From the NCBI GenBank assembly GCA_020633055.1, contig JACKEJ010000009.1:372001-436000 (forward strand): a DNA stretch of 64,000 nucleotides, written 5' to 3'. A program made the translations under genes and the position numbers. This stretch comes from Sandaracinaceae bacterium (GTDB taxonomy: Bacteria > Myxococcota_A > Polyangia > Polyangiales > Houyiibacteriaceae). Below the pieces are notes generated by a model that saw only the letters and a program-made list of their open reading frames with translations, was not told where the DNA came from and made no database searches. Positions 47,944 to 57,460 of this stretch are shown piece after piece (the first letter of the stretch is position 1; the number at the start of each line of letters is the position of its first letter).

Positions 47944-49563
47944 TCAGGGGGCGGGAGGGACCCCGCGTCGCACGGCCAGCGGAACCTCGCGCAGGGCGAT
48001 CACCGACTGCCCGTGCGCGACGTCCGCGCCCATCGCGAAGCTGAGCTCCCCCTGGTCCTCGGCCACGCCGTCCAGCACGTACCAGTCAGCGGCGACCGAA
48101 GCGCGGGTGATCTCCAGCGTGAAGAACCCACGCTGCGACAGGTTGGCCCACGCGACGTGCGGGTGGCTGTCCGGTAGGCTGCGCGCGAGCGCGGCGCCGA
48201 TGGTGGGCGGCAGCGGGAACGGGGAGGTCACGCCGGGCGCGACGAACTCCACGGCCAGCGCGTCACGTGTGGGGTCGAAGTCGGGCGCGAAGGGCGCGCG
48301 CGCGAGCATGTTGGCCCACGACGAGTGGATGTCGCCCGTCAGCACCACCGTCCGCCCTGGCGCGTGCTGCTCGATGCTGTCCAGCAGCCGCTCGCGCGCG
48401 CTGGCGTACCCGTCCCACTGGTCGTTGTTCTCCACGGGAAGGTCCAGCTGGCCCACCATGACCTGCTGCCCCAGCACCACCCAGCGCGCGCTGCTCTCGC
48501 GCAGCTGCTGGTCCAGCCAGGCCTCCTGCGCGACGCCCAACAAGCTGCGCTCGGGTGTGTCGAGCGAGAGGTCCGCCAGCTGGGGGTCGCGCCCCTCGAG
48601 GCGCGTGTCCAGCATCACCAGATCCAGCAGGGGACCATAGCGCAGCGTCCTGTGGAGCGGACCGTCCTCGCTGCGCCGCACGGGCAGCCACTCGTAGTAC
48701 GCCTGCTGGGCGGCCGCCTTGCGTGTGGCCCAGGAGCCCTCCGTCGCCTCGTTGTGCCCGGGGGAGCCCGTGGCGTACGCGTTGTTCGAGGTCTCGTGGT
48801 CGTCCCACACCGCCACGATGGGGTTCTGGCGCAGCAGCTCCTGCAACTCGACCTCGCGGCGATACTGCGCGTGGCGCGTCCGGTAGTCCGAGAGCGTGAC
48901 CAGCTCGCCCGGTGGCTCGTGGGCGCGCGGGAGGGTTCCGCTGGGGCTCTCGTACAAGAAGTCCCCCATGTGCAGTACGGCGTCGAGGTCGTCCCGCTGG
49001 GCCAAGTGCGCGTAGGCGTGGAACCACCCTTGCGCCAGGTTGCTACAGGCCACCACGCCAAAGCGCAGGGCGGGGACGTCCCCTTCGGGTGCGAGGCGCG
49101 TGCGACCCACCACGGACGCGCGCCCCTGGCTGCGGAAGCGGTAGTAGTAGGTGCGGCCCCAGCGCAGCTCGCCCAGCTCCACATGCACGCAGTAGTCCCG
49201 GCTCTCGGCCGCCATCACGGTCCCCGCCGCCACACGCTGCTCGAGCGCGGGGTCCAGCGCCACCTCGTAGTAGACCGGCACCTCGCTCGGCGATGTCCCT
49301 GGCGATGCTTCGGGAGACACGCGCGTCCACAGACGCACGCTGTCCGCGCCAGGGTCCCCGCTGGCCACGCCATGTGCGAAGAGGCCCGCGGGCCCGGTCC
49401 CGGCGCTCGCCGCGCTGTCTTCGTAGGTCGGCAGGTCGCGCGGCAGCGACGGACCGTCGTCGCAGCCCAACAACGCGCTCGAGGGCAGCGTCGCCAACGC
49501 GGGCGTGAGGGCGGCGCCGGCCGCCGCGGCGGACTGACGCAAGAAGGACCGGCGCGAGCTCAT
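47944..49563 (-). CDS. PhoD-like alkaline phosphatase, Tat-exported lipoprotein (paralogue)
   Basis: This is a 539-residue PhoD-family phosphoesterase. The Tat motif SSRRSFLRQ is followed by a hydrophobic region ending SSALLGCDDG, a lipobox. The catalytic and metal motifs match the protein at 38112-39746: FAHGVASGDP, LWTRV, VVACSNLAQGWFHAY, HMGDFLYES, YRTRHAQYRREVELQ, VAVWDDHETSNN and VVLTGDIHSSW. Presumably both release phosphate from extracellular esters. It is convergent with the hydrolase-like lipoprotein gene and divergent from a small lipoprotein gene. Confidence 0.93.
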   Translation of the reverse strand: MSSRRSFLRQSAAAAGAALTPALATLPSSALLGCDDGPSLPRDLPTYEDSAASAGTGPAGLFAHGVASGDPGADSVRLWTRVSPEASPGTSPSEVPVYYEVALDPALEQRVAAGTVMAAESRDYCVHVELGELRWGRTYYYRFRSQGRASVVGRTRLAPEGDVPALRFGVVACSNLAQGWFHAYAHLAQRDDLDAVLHMGDFLYESPSGTLPRAHEPPGELVTLSDYRTRHAQYRREVELQELLRQNPIVAVWDDHETSNNAYATGSPGHNEATEGSWATRKAAAQQAYYEWLPVRRSEDGPLHRTLRYGPLLDLVMLDTRLEGRDPQLADLSLDTPERSLLGVAQEAWLDQQLRESSARWVVLGQQVMVGQLDLPVENNDQWDGYASARERLLDSIEQHAPGRTVVLTGDIHSSWANMLARAPFAPDFDPTRDALAVEFVAPGVTSPFPLPPTIGAALARSLPDSHPHVAWANLSQRGFFTLEITRASVAADWYVLDGVAEDQGELSFAMGADVAHGQSVIALREVPLAVRRGVPPAP

Positions 49564-49611
49564 GCGGCAGCATAGCGCAGGCTCCCATTCTGGGTGCTAT
49601 CGTGCGCGCCC

Positions 49612-50577
49612 ATGCCGCGACCCCAGCTCCACGCGCTTCCCCGACGCCACCCCCTCGGTGTCTCCGTGCTCCCCACGCTCGCGGCGCTGTGTGCCCTCGG
49701 GCAAGGCTGCGCAAGCCTCCCGGACGCCCCTCGTGAGCGCGGCCTCTACGTCGACGTGCGCAAGGCGATCGACTTCGAGGAGCAAGTAGACTGGGTCGCC
49801 GACCGCCTCGAGGTCGATCACGTGCTCCCCAACGTCATGGGCAGTGTCTGCCGCACCTCGGCCGAGACTCGCCGCAACCTGATCGACTGGTTGGACGTGC
49901 AGATCGCGTCGGAGGGTGGTCCGGCCCGCGACCTCTACGAGCGCGAGGGGCGTCGGCGCACCTCCGCCGTCAAGCGCGTGCTGACCCTGGAGCGCACCCG
50001 CGCGCTGCTGCTCCGTGCCCACGAGCTCGCCGAAGAGGACTGCCCCTTCTGGCTGGAAGAGGAAGAGGACTTCCGTGGCCTGCAGGGCGACGAGGGCCGC
50101 ATGGTGCTGCTGCTCGAGAGCATGGGCGGCGCCGCGCTGACGGTGACCGACGGACAGACCGCGTTCGGCGGCGGCGGCGTGGGGCGCATCGTGCTGGCGG
50201 GGGGCGTCTCCCGACGACTGACCCTGGGCGTGGGCTTCGGCGTGGGCGCCGACGGCGAGCTGCCCGAGACGGAGACCGGCGGCCGCTCGTTCGAGGCCGT
50301 GATCGCGTTCCAGGTCCCCATCGTCCTCCGGCTCAGCTTCATCAGCCGCGTGTTCGACATGGAGGTGGACCTCACCAGCCGCCTGCGCGACGGAGACCTG
50401 CAGACCCCAGGCATCCGCTTTGCGCTCTCGTACGGTCTCTCCGCGCCCCGCACTTCGAGCCTCATGCCCTACGTCCTCGCCTGGGTCGGCTACGAGATCG
50501 TCCCGGGGGGACGCAACGACCCCGCGTCGCACATCATCTGGCTCGGGACCAAGGTCGGCTTCGACTGGGACCCCTGA
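49612..50577 (+). CDS. Hypothetical lipoprotein with C-terminal beta-barrel-like region
   Basis: This is a 321-residue lipoprotein whose leader ends LCALGQGCASL. Residues 40-160 are helical and charged (ETRRNLIDWLDVQIASE, RTRALLLRAHELAEEDCPFW). The second half alternates short beta stretches with turns (GRIVLAGGVSRRLTLGVGFGVGADG, LMPYVLAWVGYEIV) and resembles an outer-membrane or lipid-binding barrel. I do not recognise the family. It precedes the caspase-like gene by 67 bases on the same strand. Confidence 0.7.
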   Translation: MPRPQLHALPRRHPLGVSVLPTLAALCALGQGCASLPDAPRERGLYVDVRKAIDFEEQVDWVADRLEVDHVLPNVMGSVCRTSAETRRNLIDWLDVQIASEGGPARDLYEREGRRRTSAVKRVLTLERTRALLLRAHELAEEDCPFWLEEEEDFRGLQGDEGRMVLLLESMGGAALTVTDGQTAFGGGGVGRIVLAGGVSRRLTLGVGFGVGADGELPETETGGRSFEAVIAFQVPIVLRLSFISRVFDMEVDLTSRLRDGDLQTPGIRFALSYGLSAPRTSSLMPYVLAWVGYEIVPGGRNDPASHIIWLGTKVGFDWDP

Positions 50578-50644
50578 GCGCGCGTCCACGCGAGCGCACC
50601 GTCACGGCCGCGTTCACGCTGCTCGCTCGTGGTAACGTACGCCG

Positions 50645-51961
50645 ATGACGTCGGCGTGCACCCGACTCCGGTCCGTTCTCGGTTTGGTGGGCCTGCCCGG
50701 CCTGCTGGCTGCCGCGTCCCTCTATGGGTGCCACACGGGTGCCCCGTCGCCACCGCCGCCCCCACCGCCCGTGGTGCAACCGATCGCGCCGGCCGCGCTG
50801 CCTCCACCCGGGGCGCTTCCGGCCTCACCAGCGGCACTTCCCCCCGCCGCGTCACCTGCAGCCGCAGGGGCTTCTCCCGTTGCGGCGGCCGTCGGCCCCT
50901 CGCCCAGGACGCCGCTGGTCGACGCCTCGACGCACGTCGTCATCGCGGGGCTCTTGCGCTTCAGCGACCCCAGCCTCGCGGGCTTTCGCGTGGAGGACCG
51001 GCGCGACGTGGAGCTCGGCCGTGTCCTCGTCGCATCCGGCGTGCCCGCGGCTCAGGTGACCACCTTGCTGGACGAGCGCGCGACCCGCGCCGCGGTGCTC
51101 GAGGCCGTGGGTCGCGCGGCCGACGCGACCCCACGCGGAGGAACGCTGCTGTTCTACTACGCGGGCCACGGCATCCGGACGCGGCAGGGCGACATCGCCT
51201 ACGTGGCCTACGACACCCTCGGCAGCGACGCCTCGCGCCCCGGCATCTCGGTGGAGGACCTCTTCGCGGTGCTCGCCCCACGCGTGGTCGGCAAGCGCGT
51301 GGTGCTCCTGGGCGACTGCTGCCACTCGGGTGGGCTCGGGGACCTGGCCGCGCGTCTGGGTACGCTGGGGATCACGGCGCTGAGCCTCACCTCGGCGGAT
51401 GCCAGCAACCTGTCCACTGGCAACTGGACCTACAGCCAGCTGCTGCTCGAGGGGCTGCGCGGCGACGCGGCGCTCGATGGCGACGCCGACGGTGAGGTCG
51501 ACCTCGCCGAGCTCGAGCAGGGCGTGCGCGCCGCCATGCGCTACCGCGAGCGTCAGCTGAGCGGGGCCAACCTCACGCGCGTCGAGCCGACCCGCGTCCG
51601 CGTGGCGGTGCGCCAAGGCGGCGCGCGCGCGGGCGCGCAGGCTGGACAGTTCATGCGCGACCGGCATGGGCACGTGGTGCGCGTTAACCGCGTGGACGGG
51701 CCCAGCGCCACGGTGCGCCGCTACGACTACGCGCTCTCGCACGATGCGCTCGTGCCCGTCGCGGACCTGAGCCCCATCACGACCACGCGCTACCCGGTGG
51801 GCACGCAACTGATGGTGGAGTGGGGCGGCCGCGAGTGGCCCGCCGTCGTCACGGACCAGCAGGGCGACTTCGCGTTCATCACGTACCCAGGCTGGCCGCA
51901 CTACTGGGACGAGTGGATCCTGGACGATCGCGTTCGGCGGGTCGTCGCTCCTGCGCCCTGA
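50645..51961 (+). CDS. Exported caspase-family protease with Tudor/Agenet-like tail
   Basis: This is a 438-residue lipoprotein (leader ending AAASLYGCHT) with a Pro/Ala-rich spacer. The peptidase C14 caspase-like domain spans about residues 95-290. The catalytic His is in LFYYAGHGIR and the Cys in LLGDCCHSGG, both intact. Before them HVVIAGLLRFSDPSLAGF replaces the usual start, and AYVAYDTLGSD contains the conserved Asp. The last 70 residues (YPVGTQLMVEWGGREWPAVV, WPHYWDEWILDDRVRR) match Tudor/Agenet/chromo-barrel modules, which bind methylated or basic residues inside eukaryotic nuclei. In an exported bacterial protease its ligand is unknown. It may act on envelope or foreign proteins. Confidence 0.85.
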   Translation: MTSACTRLRSVLGLVGLPGLLAAASLYGCHTGAPSPPPPPPPVVQPIAPAALPPPGALPASPAALPPAASPAAAGASPVAAAVGPSPRTPLVDASTHVVIAGLLRFSDPSLAGFRVEDRRDVELGRVLVASGVPAAQVTTLLDERATRAAVLEAVGRAADATPRGGTLLFYYAGHGIRTRQGDIAYVAYDTLGSDASRPGISVEDLFAVLAPRVVGKRVVLLGDCCHSGGLGDLAARLGTLGITALSLTSADASNLSTGNWTYSQLLLEGLRGDAALDGDADGEVDLAELEQGVRAAMRYRERQLSGANLTRVEPTRVRVAVRQGGARAGAQAGQFMRDRHGHVVRVNRVDGPSATVRRYDYALSHDALVPVADLSPITTTRYPVGTQLMVEWGGREWPAVVTDQQGDFAFITYPGWPHYWDEWILDDRVRRVVAPAP

Positions 51962-52159
51962 CGGCTTCGCCATGAAGGCGGCACCCCGGGCCGACGGATG
52001 GCGAAGGCGCTGCGAAAATGGTCGTTGCCGCGCTTCGGCCTGGTGCGATAGGACCAAAGAACGGGTGGCCGGGCCGTGTCCACGTCGAGCCGGTGTCTGC
52101 GCGGTCGCCCGTGGGTCGCATGCAGCGCGCCGCTCGGTTCGCAGTCAGGAAAGCCACGG

Positions 52160-55100
52160 ATGCCCCACCTCATCACGACCCCGCGCACCCGGTTCTCACA
52201 CGCCTCGGCCAGTCGCGCCGTATCTCGCGCGACGTTCGCCTCGGCGTGGGCCTGCGCCCTGGTGCTCGCCGGTGGGGCCCTGCGTCCGTCCGTGGCGCGC
52301 GCGGATCAGCAGGGGGGCTGGGAGCTCATGCTGTCCGGGCGCCTCGACGTGCCCTACGGCGAGCCGCTGCAGGTCTCGGGGGTGGCCTATTCCGTCAGCG
52401 GGTTGGACGACCTCCAGCCTCACGCGGGGGAGGTCGAGGCGGAGCTGCGCCACTACGACCGCGAGTCACAAACGTGGTCCGTGCTCGGGCGTGGCTCGGT
52501 CACGTCGGACCGCGAGGGGCGCTTCGCGCTGAGCGTCGGAACGCCGACGCACTCCGCCAGCCAACTCCAGCTGCGTGTCCGTGTCGGAGGGCAGGTGGGT
52601 CGCTGGTTCGAGCACGGCGTGCGCCTGCGGCCCGCGCAGCGCGTCGATCTGCTGGCGGACCGTCACTTGTACGAGCCCGGAGAGAGCGTCCATGTGTGGG
52701 CGCTGGCGCGGAACGTGACGACGGGCGCGCCGCTGCCCCAGGCGGCGTTCGCGCTCACCATCACGGACCCACGCGGGCGCGCGCTGCTCGAGCGGCAGGT
52801 CGTGGCCGACGTGAGCGGCTCGGTGTCGGTGGACCTCCCGCTCCCGAGCTCGGCGGGACACGGCGAGTATCAGGTGGTCGCTCGGGTGACGCTCCCACAG
52901 GGAGACGCGTTCAGCGGGTCGCGCGGGTTCGTCGTGGGGCGGCGCACCGTGGAGCGGCTCTTGGCGGAGCTGACGCTGGACCAGCGGGTCGTGCGCCCGC
53001 GGCAGCGCGTCACGGGGCGCGTGGCGGTGCACACGCCGAGCGGCGCACCCGTGGTGGGAGCCTCGGTGGCCATCGAGCAGGCCCTAGGCCAGGGGACGCA
53101 GGCCGTGACCGACGACGCGGGCGTGGCGGAGTTCGCGTTGTCGGCGCCGAGCTACCTGCTGGGCGACATGGGGACCACCGAAGTGACCGTGCGCATCTCC
53201 CACCCCGGTCATGGGGCGCTGCATCTGGGCGGCAGCTACGTCCTCGCGCGCACGCGCTTTCAGGTGGAGGTGCACGCGGCCTCGGGTGGCGTGGTGCCAG
53301 GGGTGCCGACCTTTGCGTACCTGAGGGTGAGCGACGCGCTGGGCGAGCCGGCTCCCGAAGGCTCGACGGTGGAGGTGAGCGGCCCAGCGGTGCCAGGTGG
53401 ACGCCATCGCGCGCTCACCGACGCGCATGGCTTGGTGCAGGTGCCCGTCGCGCTCGACCTGGCGGACGTCGCGCCTGTGCGCACCAGCGGCCTTCGATGC
53501 CCGAGCGGGCCGGCCACGCTGCTCGACGTGTCGATCGAGGCATCGGCGGAGGGCGAGGCGCAGGGGTCGCCCGCACGGGCGCAGCGCGCGGCTCCCGTGC
53601 AGACGCGCGCCTGTCTGTCGGTGGCGCGTGATGCGACCGTGGTGCCGCGCGTGGCGAGCGCCGTGGTGGACCAAGGCGGGGAGGTCGAGGTGGAGCTCGC
53701 GCGACGCGCCACCGCCCGTGACGCGACCATCTTGGTCGAGCTGCTGAGCGATGACGGCGCGGCCGTGCTCGCGTCAGCCTGGGCACAGCGCGGCGACGCG
53801 CGCGTGACGCTGCGCCTGCCGCCGCACGCCCTCGGGGTGCTGCGGGTGCGCGCGCGGCCCGTGGCCCCCGCCAACGCGCGCGCGGCGCTCGACGCCGACG
53901 GCGCCGTGGGCGTCGGTGTGGGTGCGCACGACGCGCTGCTCGTCCGGCACGCGGACGCCTTCGCGCTGAGCCTCGCGCGCGACCGCGAGGTGTACGACGT
54001 GGGCACGCGCGCGGAGCTGGCGCTCGAGGCCAACCCCGCGGCGCCTGGCCGGGCGTGGGCCACGCTCGTCGCGCGCGACCTCGCCGCGCACGGGGGCGAG
54101 CCGAACTACGCGCTGCCCGTGCTCGAAGACGCGCTGCGGTCGTCCGTCGTCGACCGCAGCGCCGGGAACGAGCTGTTGGTGCGTGCCACGCTGGCAGCCG
54201 CGTTGGAGCGCGACTCGGCGCCCAACGAGCCGCCTCCTCTCGCGCCCGCGCCCTGGGACCGACGCGGCCGCACCTTCCGCGGCAACACCGAGCGCGGGGT
54301 GCTACGCGACCCCCTCGCGGCGCGCGAGGAGCTGCGCCGCCGAGAGCTGGGGCGCGTCATGGTGATGCTCGAGCACCGTGTGGACGCGCTCCCTGCCGAT
54401 GGCTCCGCGCGTGACGACGTGGTGAGCGGTAGCGGCGCGCGGCAGGACTTCCGGGCGGACGTGCTGGCGCACCTTCACCAGCAGCGCAACGGGGCAGACT
54501 ACCGCACGCTCGGCGGCGAGACGATGACCGTGCGCATGCTCTCGGAGGTGGATCGCAGCTTCACGTTCGACGCGGTCGCCCGACGCGTGGCGCGGGCCAA
54601 GCTGGTGCGCCTGATGGCGGCCATCGCGGCCTTCACCAACCCCGACGACGAGACGGCAGCGCGCGCCTCGTCAGGACTTCCACCCGAGCAGTGGCTGTCA
54701 CGGCTGGTGCAGATGGGGGCGGTTCCACCAGCCGCGTTGCTCGACCCCTGGGGCCGGCCTTTCGTGTTCCGGCATGCGGGGTCTCGGCGCCCGCCCGTGA
54801 TGCTCAGCGACCGGGCCCCCGGTTGGGAGCTCATTTCGGCGGGGCCAGACGGGCGCGCGGGCAACGGCGACGACGTGCTGGATCCGTTCGCGCGCGTCGT
54901 ACCGCGCGGCACCGTGTACGCCGTGGCCTCTGGCGAGGACACGCTGATGCGCGCGCTGGCCCTGCTGGCGCCCGGCCCCGACACGCTCGCGCGCATGCAC
55001 GTCGCGTACACGACGATGTCGCAGGCAGCCCGTGACGAGCGCGCACCCTCGGCGACGGTCGCGACGACGACCGAGGCCAGCCCCGACACCGCCGTGGCGG

Positions 55101-57442
55101 GTCCACAAGACCGTGGACAGCTGGACTTCGATGACAGCGACCTCGTGACGGGTGATCTGGTGCGGCCCAATGGAGAGGTGCTCAACGTGCGCAGGCGCGC
55201 CGAGGCGGCGAGCGGCGAGGCGATCGATGCGCTGTTCGAGCTCGAAGAGCAGAGGGCCAGGTCGCGGGAGGCGACGCGCGCGCCCGCGCCTCCCCCGCCG
55301 CCCATGGTCGGGGGCTCTACCTTGGCGACCTTGTCCGAGCGCATCCGCGAGGACTTCCCCGCGACCCTCTTCTTCGTCGGCCGCGTCGCCCTCGACGGTG
55401 CGCGCACCCCCGTGACCATCCCGCTGGCCGACGCGCTCACCACCTACCGCGTGGAGGCCATCGCGTGGACCGGGTCGGGCTTCGTCGACGTCGCCCGCAC
55501 GACGCTGCGGGTCGATCAGAGCGCCACCGTGGACACTCCCGTGCCCAACGCTGCCGTGGTGGGCGACGTGGTGCGCTTCCCCGTGCGCGTCGCCAACCGC
55601 ACCGCCGAGCCCCTCGACGTTCTGGTGGACGTCACCTCCGAGGGCGTCGAGGTGGTGCCGCCGCAGGCGGTCGCGCTGCGGGTTCCGCCGCGTGACGCGG
55701 CCGAGACGACGTTGGAGATGCGCCTCCCGGTCGTCGGCGAGGGGCACCTGGTGGTGCGCGCTGTGCGCGCCGACACGCGCGCGCCCCTCGACGCGGTGCG
55801 CCGTCCCCTCGCGGTGCGCGCGGATGCGCGTCTGGTGCACTTCTCCCAGCAGGTGCTGGTGGTGCCTGGGGAGGCGCTGCACGTGGAGGTTCCGGCCGAC
55901 GCGAGCGAGCGCGGACCTGGAGAGCTGCGGGTGGCTTCTGGCGTCGCGATGTTCGGCGCATACGATATCCCCGACCTGACCGAGCGCGGCTGGGCGCGCC
56001 GCATGGCCGCGCTCGAGGTGCCGTCCGACGAGCGCCAGCACGCGCGCGACGTGCTGCAGGCCAGCCGCCCCGACGAAGCACGCCACATCGGGGGCGACCC
56101 GGCGCGCCTGGCGCGGGCCGTGTCCATCCTGTGGCAAGACGCGGGGACGAGCGACATGGTGCTGGGCCGCGGGCTGCGCGCCATCACGCGTGTCATCGAG
56201 GGCGAGAGCGCGGATCCGCGGCGCGTCGAAGCGCGCTGCGCCGCGCTGCTGGGCCTCGCGCCGGCCGCGCAGGGCTCGGGGCGCTCCGCATTGCAGGAAG
56301 ACCTGCGCGCCCTGGTCGGCGACCTGCGCGCCGAGGTGGGCGACGGGGCTGCGCGCCTGGACGACCGGCACGGAGCGACGGCGCTGACCTGCGCGGCTGC
56401 GTCGCTCGCGCTCACGCGCGGCAGCGTCCCGGACGAGCGCGCGGCCGAGCTGCTGCGCCGCGCCGGAGCCTTCATGGTGGCCATGGGCGAGGGCACCCTG
56501 GTGGAGGATCCCACCCGCGACGGCGCGCTGGCCCGCACCCTCCCCACGGCCTACGCGGCCTTGGCGATGATCGGCCAGGACCGCGCCGCCGCCGCGCTGC
56601 GCTTTCTGCGCGCACAAGCCGACGTGGCCGAGGCCGTGCGCGGCAGTCGCGCGCAGGCTCCTTCGGTGGCTGCCCTCGCCATGCTCGCGCGCGGCGTGCC
56701 CGACCGCCTCGGCGTCGCCCTCGATGGACGCGCCGTGGAGGTCCGCTCGGCGGACGGAGTGCACGTGGCCTCCCTCGAGGGATTGGGTCGCCCGGGCCGC
56801 CACAGCGTGCGGGTCGACACGCCCGTGCTGGCGTTGGTCTACCTCGACGTGCGCTACGGTCGCCCGTGGGCCGCCGCACCCGAGCGTCCGATGCCTGTGG
56901 ACATCGAGCTGACGGGTGAGGTCGGCGCCCGCGACACCCGGGCGGGCCTGGCGCTCACGCTGCGCAACCGCATGCCGCGCACGCTCGCGCGGGGGGTCGC
57001 CGAGATCGACCTGCCCGCGGGCGTCGAGCTCGACCAGCCCACGCGCGAGGCCCTCGCGGGGCGTGTACGCAGCGTGTCGCAGACGGGCCGCACGTTGGTG
57101 CTGGAGCTGCGCCCGCTGCCAGCCGGTGGAACCCTGACCTTGCCGCTGCCCATTCGGCACAGCGTCTCGGGATCGCTCCGCGGCCTGGGCGTGGCCGTGT
57201 ACGACGCCACCGTGCGTGGCGGCAGCGTGCGACCCGCGGCCGTGCTCCCCTCGCGCGCGCTGGTCATTCCCGACGAGGGCCCCGAGCCCGACGCCGCCGA
57301 GGCGCGCCAGCAGACTCCCCCGACACCCGTCCCGATGCCCGCCCCGCTGCCGCGACCGATCGACGTGCTCCACCCCGTCGCCGCCGTCGGCGCACACGAG
57401 ACCACGCCAGGGCGCACTTTTGGCGTGCACTCAGGTGGCTGA
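52160..57442 (+). CDS. Alpha-2-macroglobulin-like exported protein with embedded GspG-like segment
   Basis: This is a 1,760-residue protein with AGGAAA 8 bases before the ATG and a signal peptide ending VARADQ. MG2-type macroglobulin domains cover the first 500 residues (LLADRHLYEPGESVHVWALARN). The A2M core follows further on (DFPATLFFVGRVALDG, LADALTTYRVEAIAW, DTPVPNAAVVGDVVRFPVRVAN). The family thioester CxEQ was not found, so it is the non-thioester type. Between these, at about residues 860-905, lies a stretch that reads like the C-terminal end of the type II secretion pseudopilin GspG: LLDPWGRPFVF, then ELISAGPDGRAGNGDDV. It probably traps proteases or scaffolds the envelope. A coupled lipoprotein gene follows. 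Confidence 0.85.
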   Translation: MPHLITTPRTRFSHASASRAVSRATFASAWACALVLAGGALRPSVARADQQGGWELMLSGRLDVPYGEPLQVSGVAYSVSGLDDLQPHAGEVEAELRHYDRESQTWSVLGRGSVTSDREGRFALSVGTPTHSASQLQLRVRVGGQVGRWFEHGVRLRPAQRVDLLADRHLYEPGESVHVWALARNVTTGAPLPQAAFALTITDPRGRALLERQVVADVSGSVSVDLPLPSSAGHGEYQVVARVTLPQGDAFSGSRGFVVGRRTVERLLAELTLDQRVVRPRQRVTGRVAVHTPSGAPVVGASVAIEQALGQGTQAVTDDAGVAEFALSAPSYLLGDMGTTEVTVRISHPGHGALHLGGSYVLARTRFQVEVHAASGGVVPGVPTFAYLRVSDALGEPAPEGSTVEVSGPAVPGGRHRALTDAHGLVQVPVALDLADVAPVRTSGLRCPSGPATLLDVSIEASAEGEAQGSPARAQRAAPVQTRACLSVARDATVVPRVASAVVDQGGEVEVELARRATARDATILVELLSDDGAAVLASAWAQRGDARVTLRLPPHALGVLRVRARPVAPANARAALDADGAVGVGVGAHDALLVRHADAFALSLARDREVYDVGTRAELALEANPAAPGRAWATLVARDLAAHGGEPNYALPVLEDALRSSVVDRSAGNELLVRATLAAALERDSAPNEPPPLAPAPWDRRGRTFRGNTERGVLRDPLAAREELRRRELGRVMVMLEHRVDALPADGSARDDVVSGSGARQDFRADVLAHLHQQRNGADYRTLGGETMTVRMLSEVDRSFTFDAVARRVARAKLVRLMAAIAAFTNPDDETAARASSGLPPEQWLSRLVQMGAVPPAALLDPWGRPFVFRHAGSRRPPVMLSDRAPGWELISAGPDGRAGNGDDVLDPFARVVPRGTVYAVASGEDTLMRALALLAPGPDTLARMHVAYTTMSQAARDERAPSATVATTTEASPDTAVAGPQDRGQLDFDDSDLVTGDLVRPNGEVLNVRRRAEAASGEAIDALFELEEQRARSREATRAPAPPPPPMVGGSTLATLSERIREDFPATLFFVGRVALDGARTPVTIPLADALTTYRVEAIAWTGSGFVDVARTTLRVDQSATVDTPVPNAAVVGDVVRFPVRVANRTAEPLDVLVDVTSEGVEVVPPQAVALRVPPRDAAETTLEMRLPVVGEGHLVVRAVRADTRAPLDAVRRPLAVRADARLVHFSQQVLVVPGEALHVEVPADASERGPGELRVASGVAMFGAYDIPDLTERGWARRMAALEVPSDERQHARDVLQASRPDEARHIGGDPARLARAVSILWQDAGTSDMVLGRGLRAITRVIEGESADPRRVEARCAALLGLAPAAQGSGRSALQEDLRALVGDLRAEVGDGAARLDDRHGATALTCAAASLALTRGSVPDERAAELLRRAGAFMVAMGEGTLVEDPTRDGALARTLPTAYAALAMIGQDRAAAALRFLRAQADVAEAVRGSRAQAPSVAALAMLARGVPDRLGVALDGRAVEVRSADGVHVASLEGLGRPGRHSVRVDTPVLALVYLDVRYGRPWAAAPERPMPVDIELTGEVGARDTRAGLALTLRNRMPRTLARGVAEIDLPAGVELDQPTREALAGRVRSVSQTGRTLVLELRPLPAGGTLTLPLPIRHSVSGSLRGLGVAVYDATVRGGSVRPAAVLPSRALVIPDEGPEPDAAEARQQTPPTPVPMPAPLPRPIDVLHPVAAVGAHETTPGRTFGVHSGG

Positions 57443-57460
57443 TAGTGTGATTCTTGTGAG

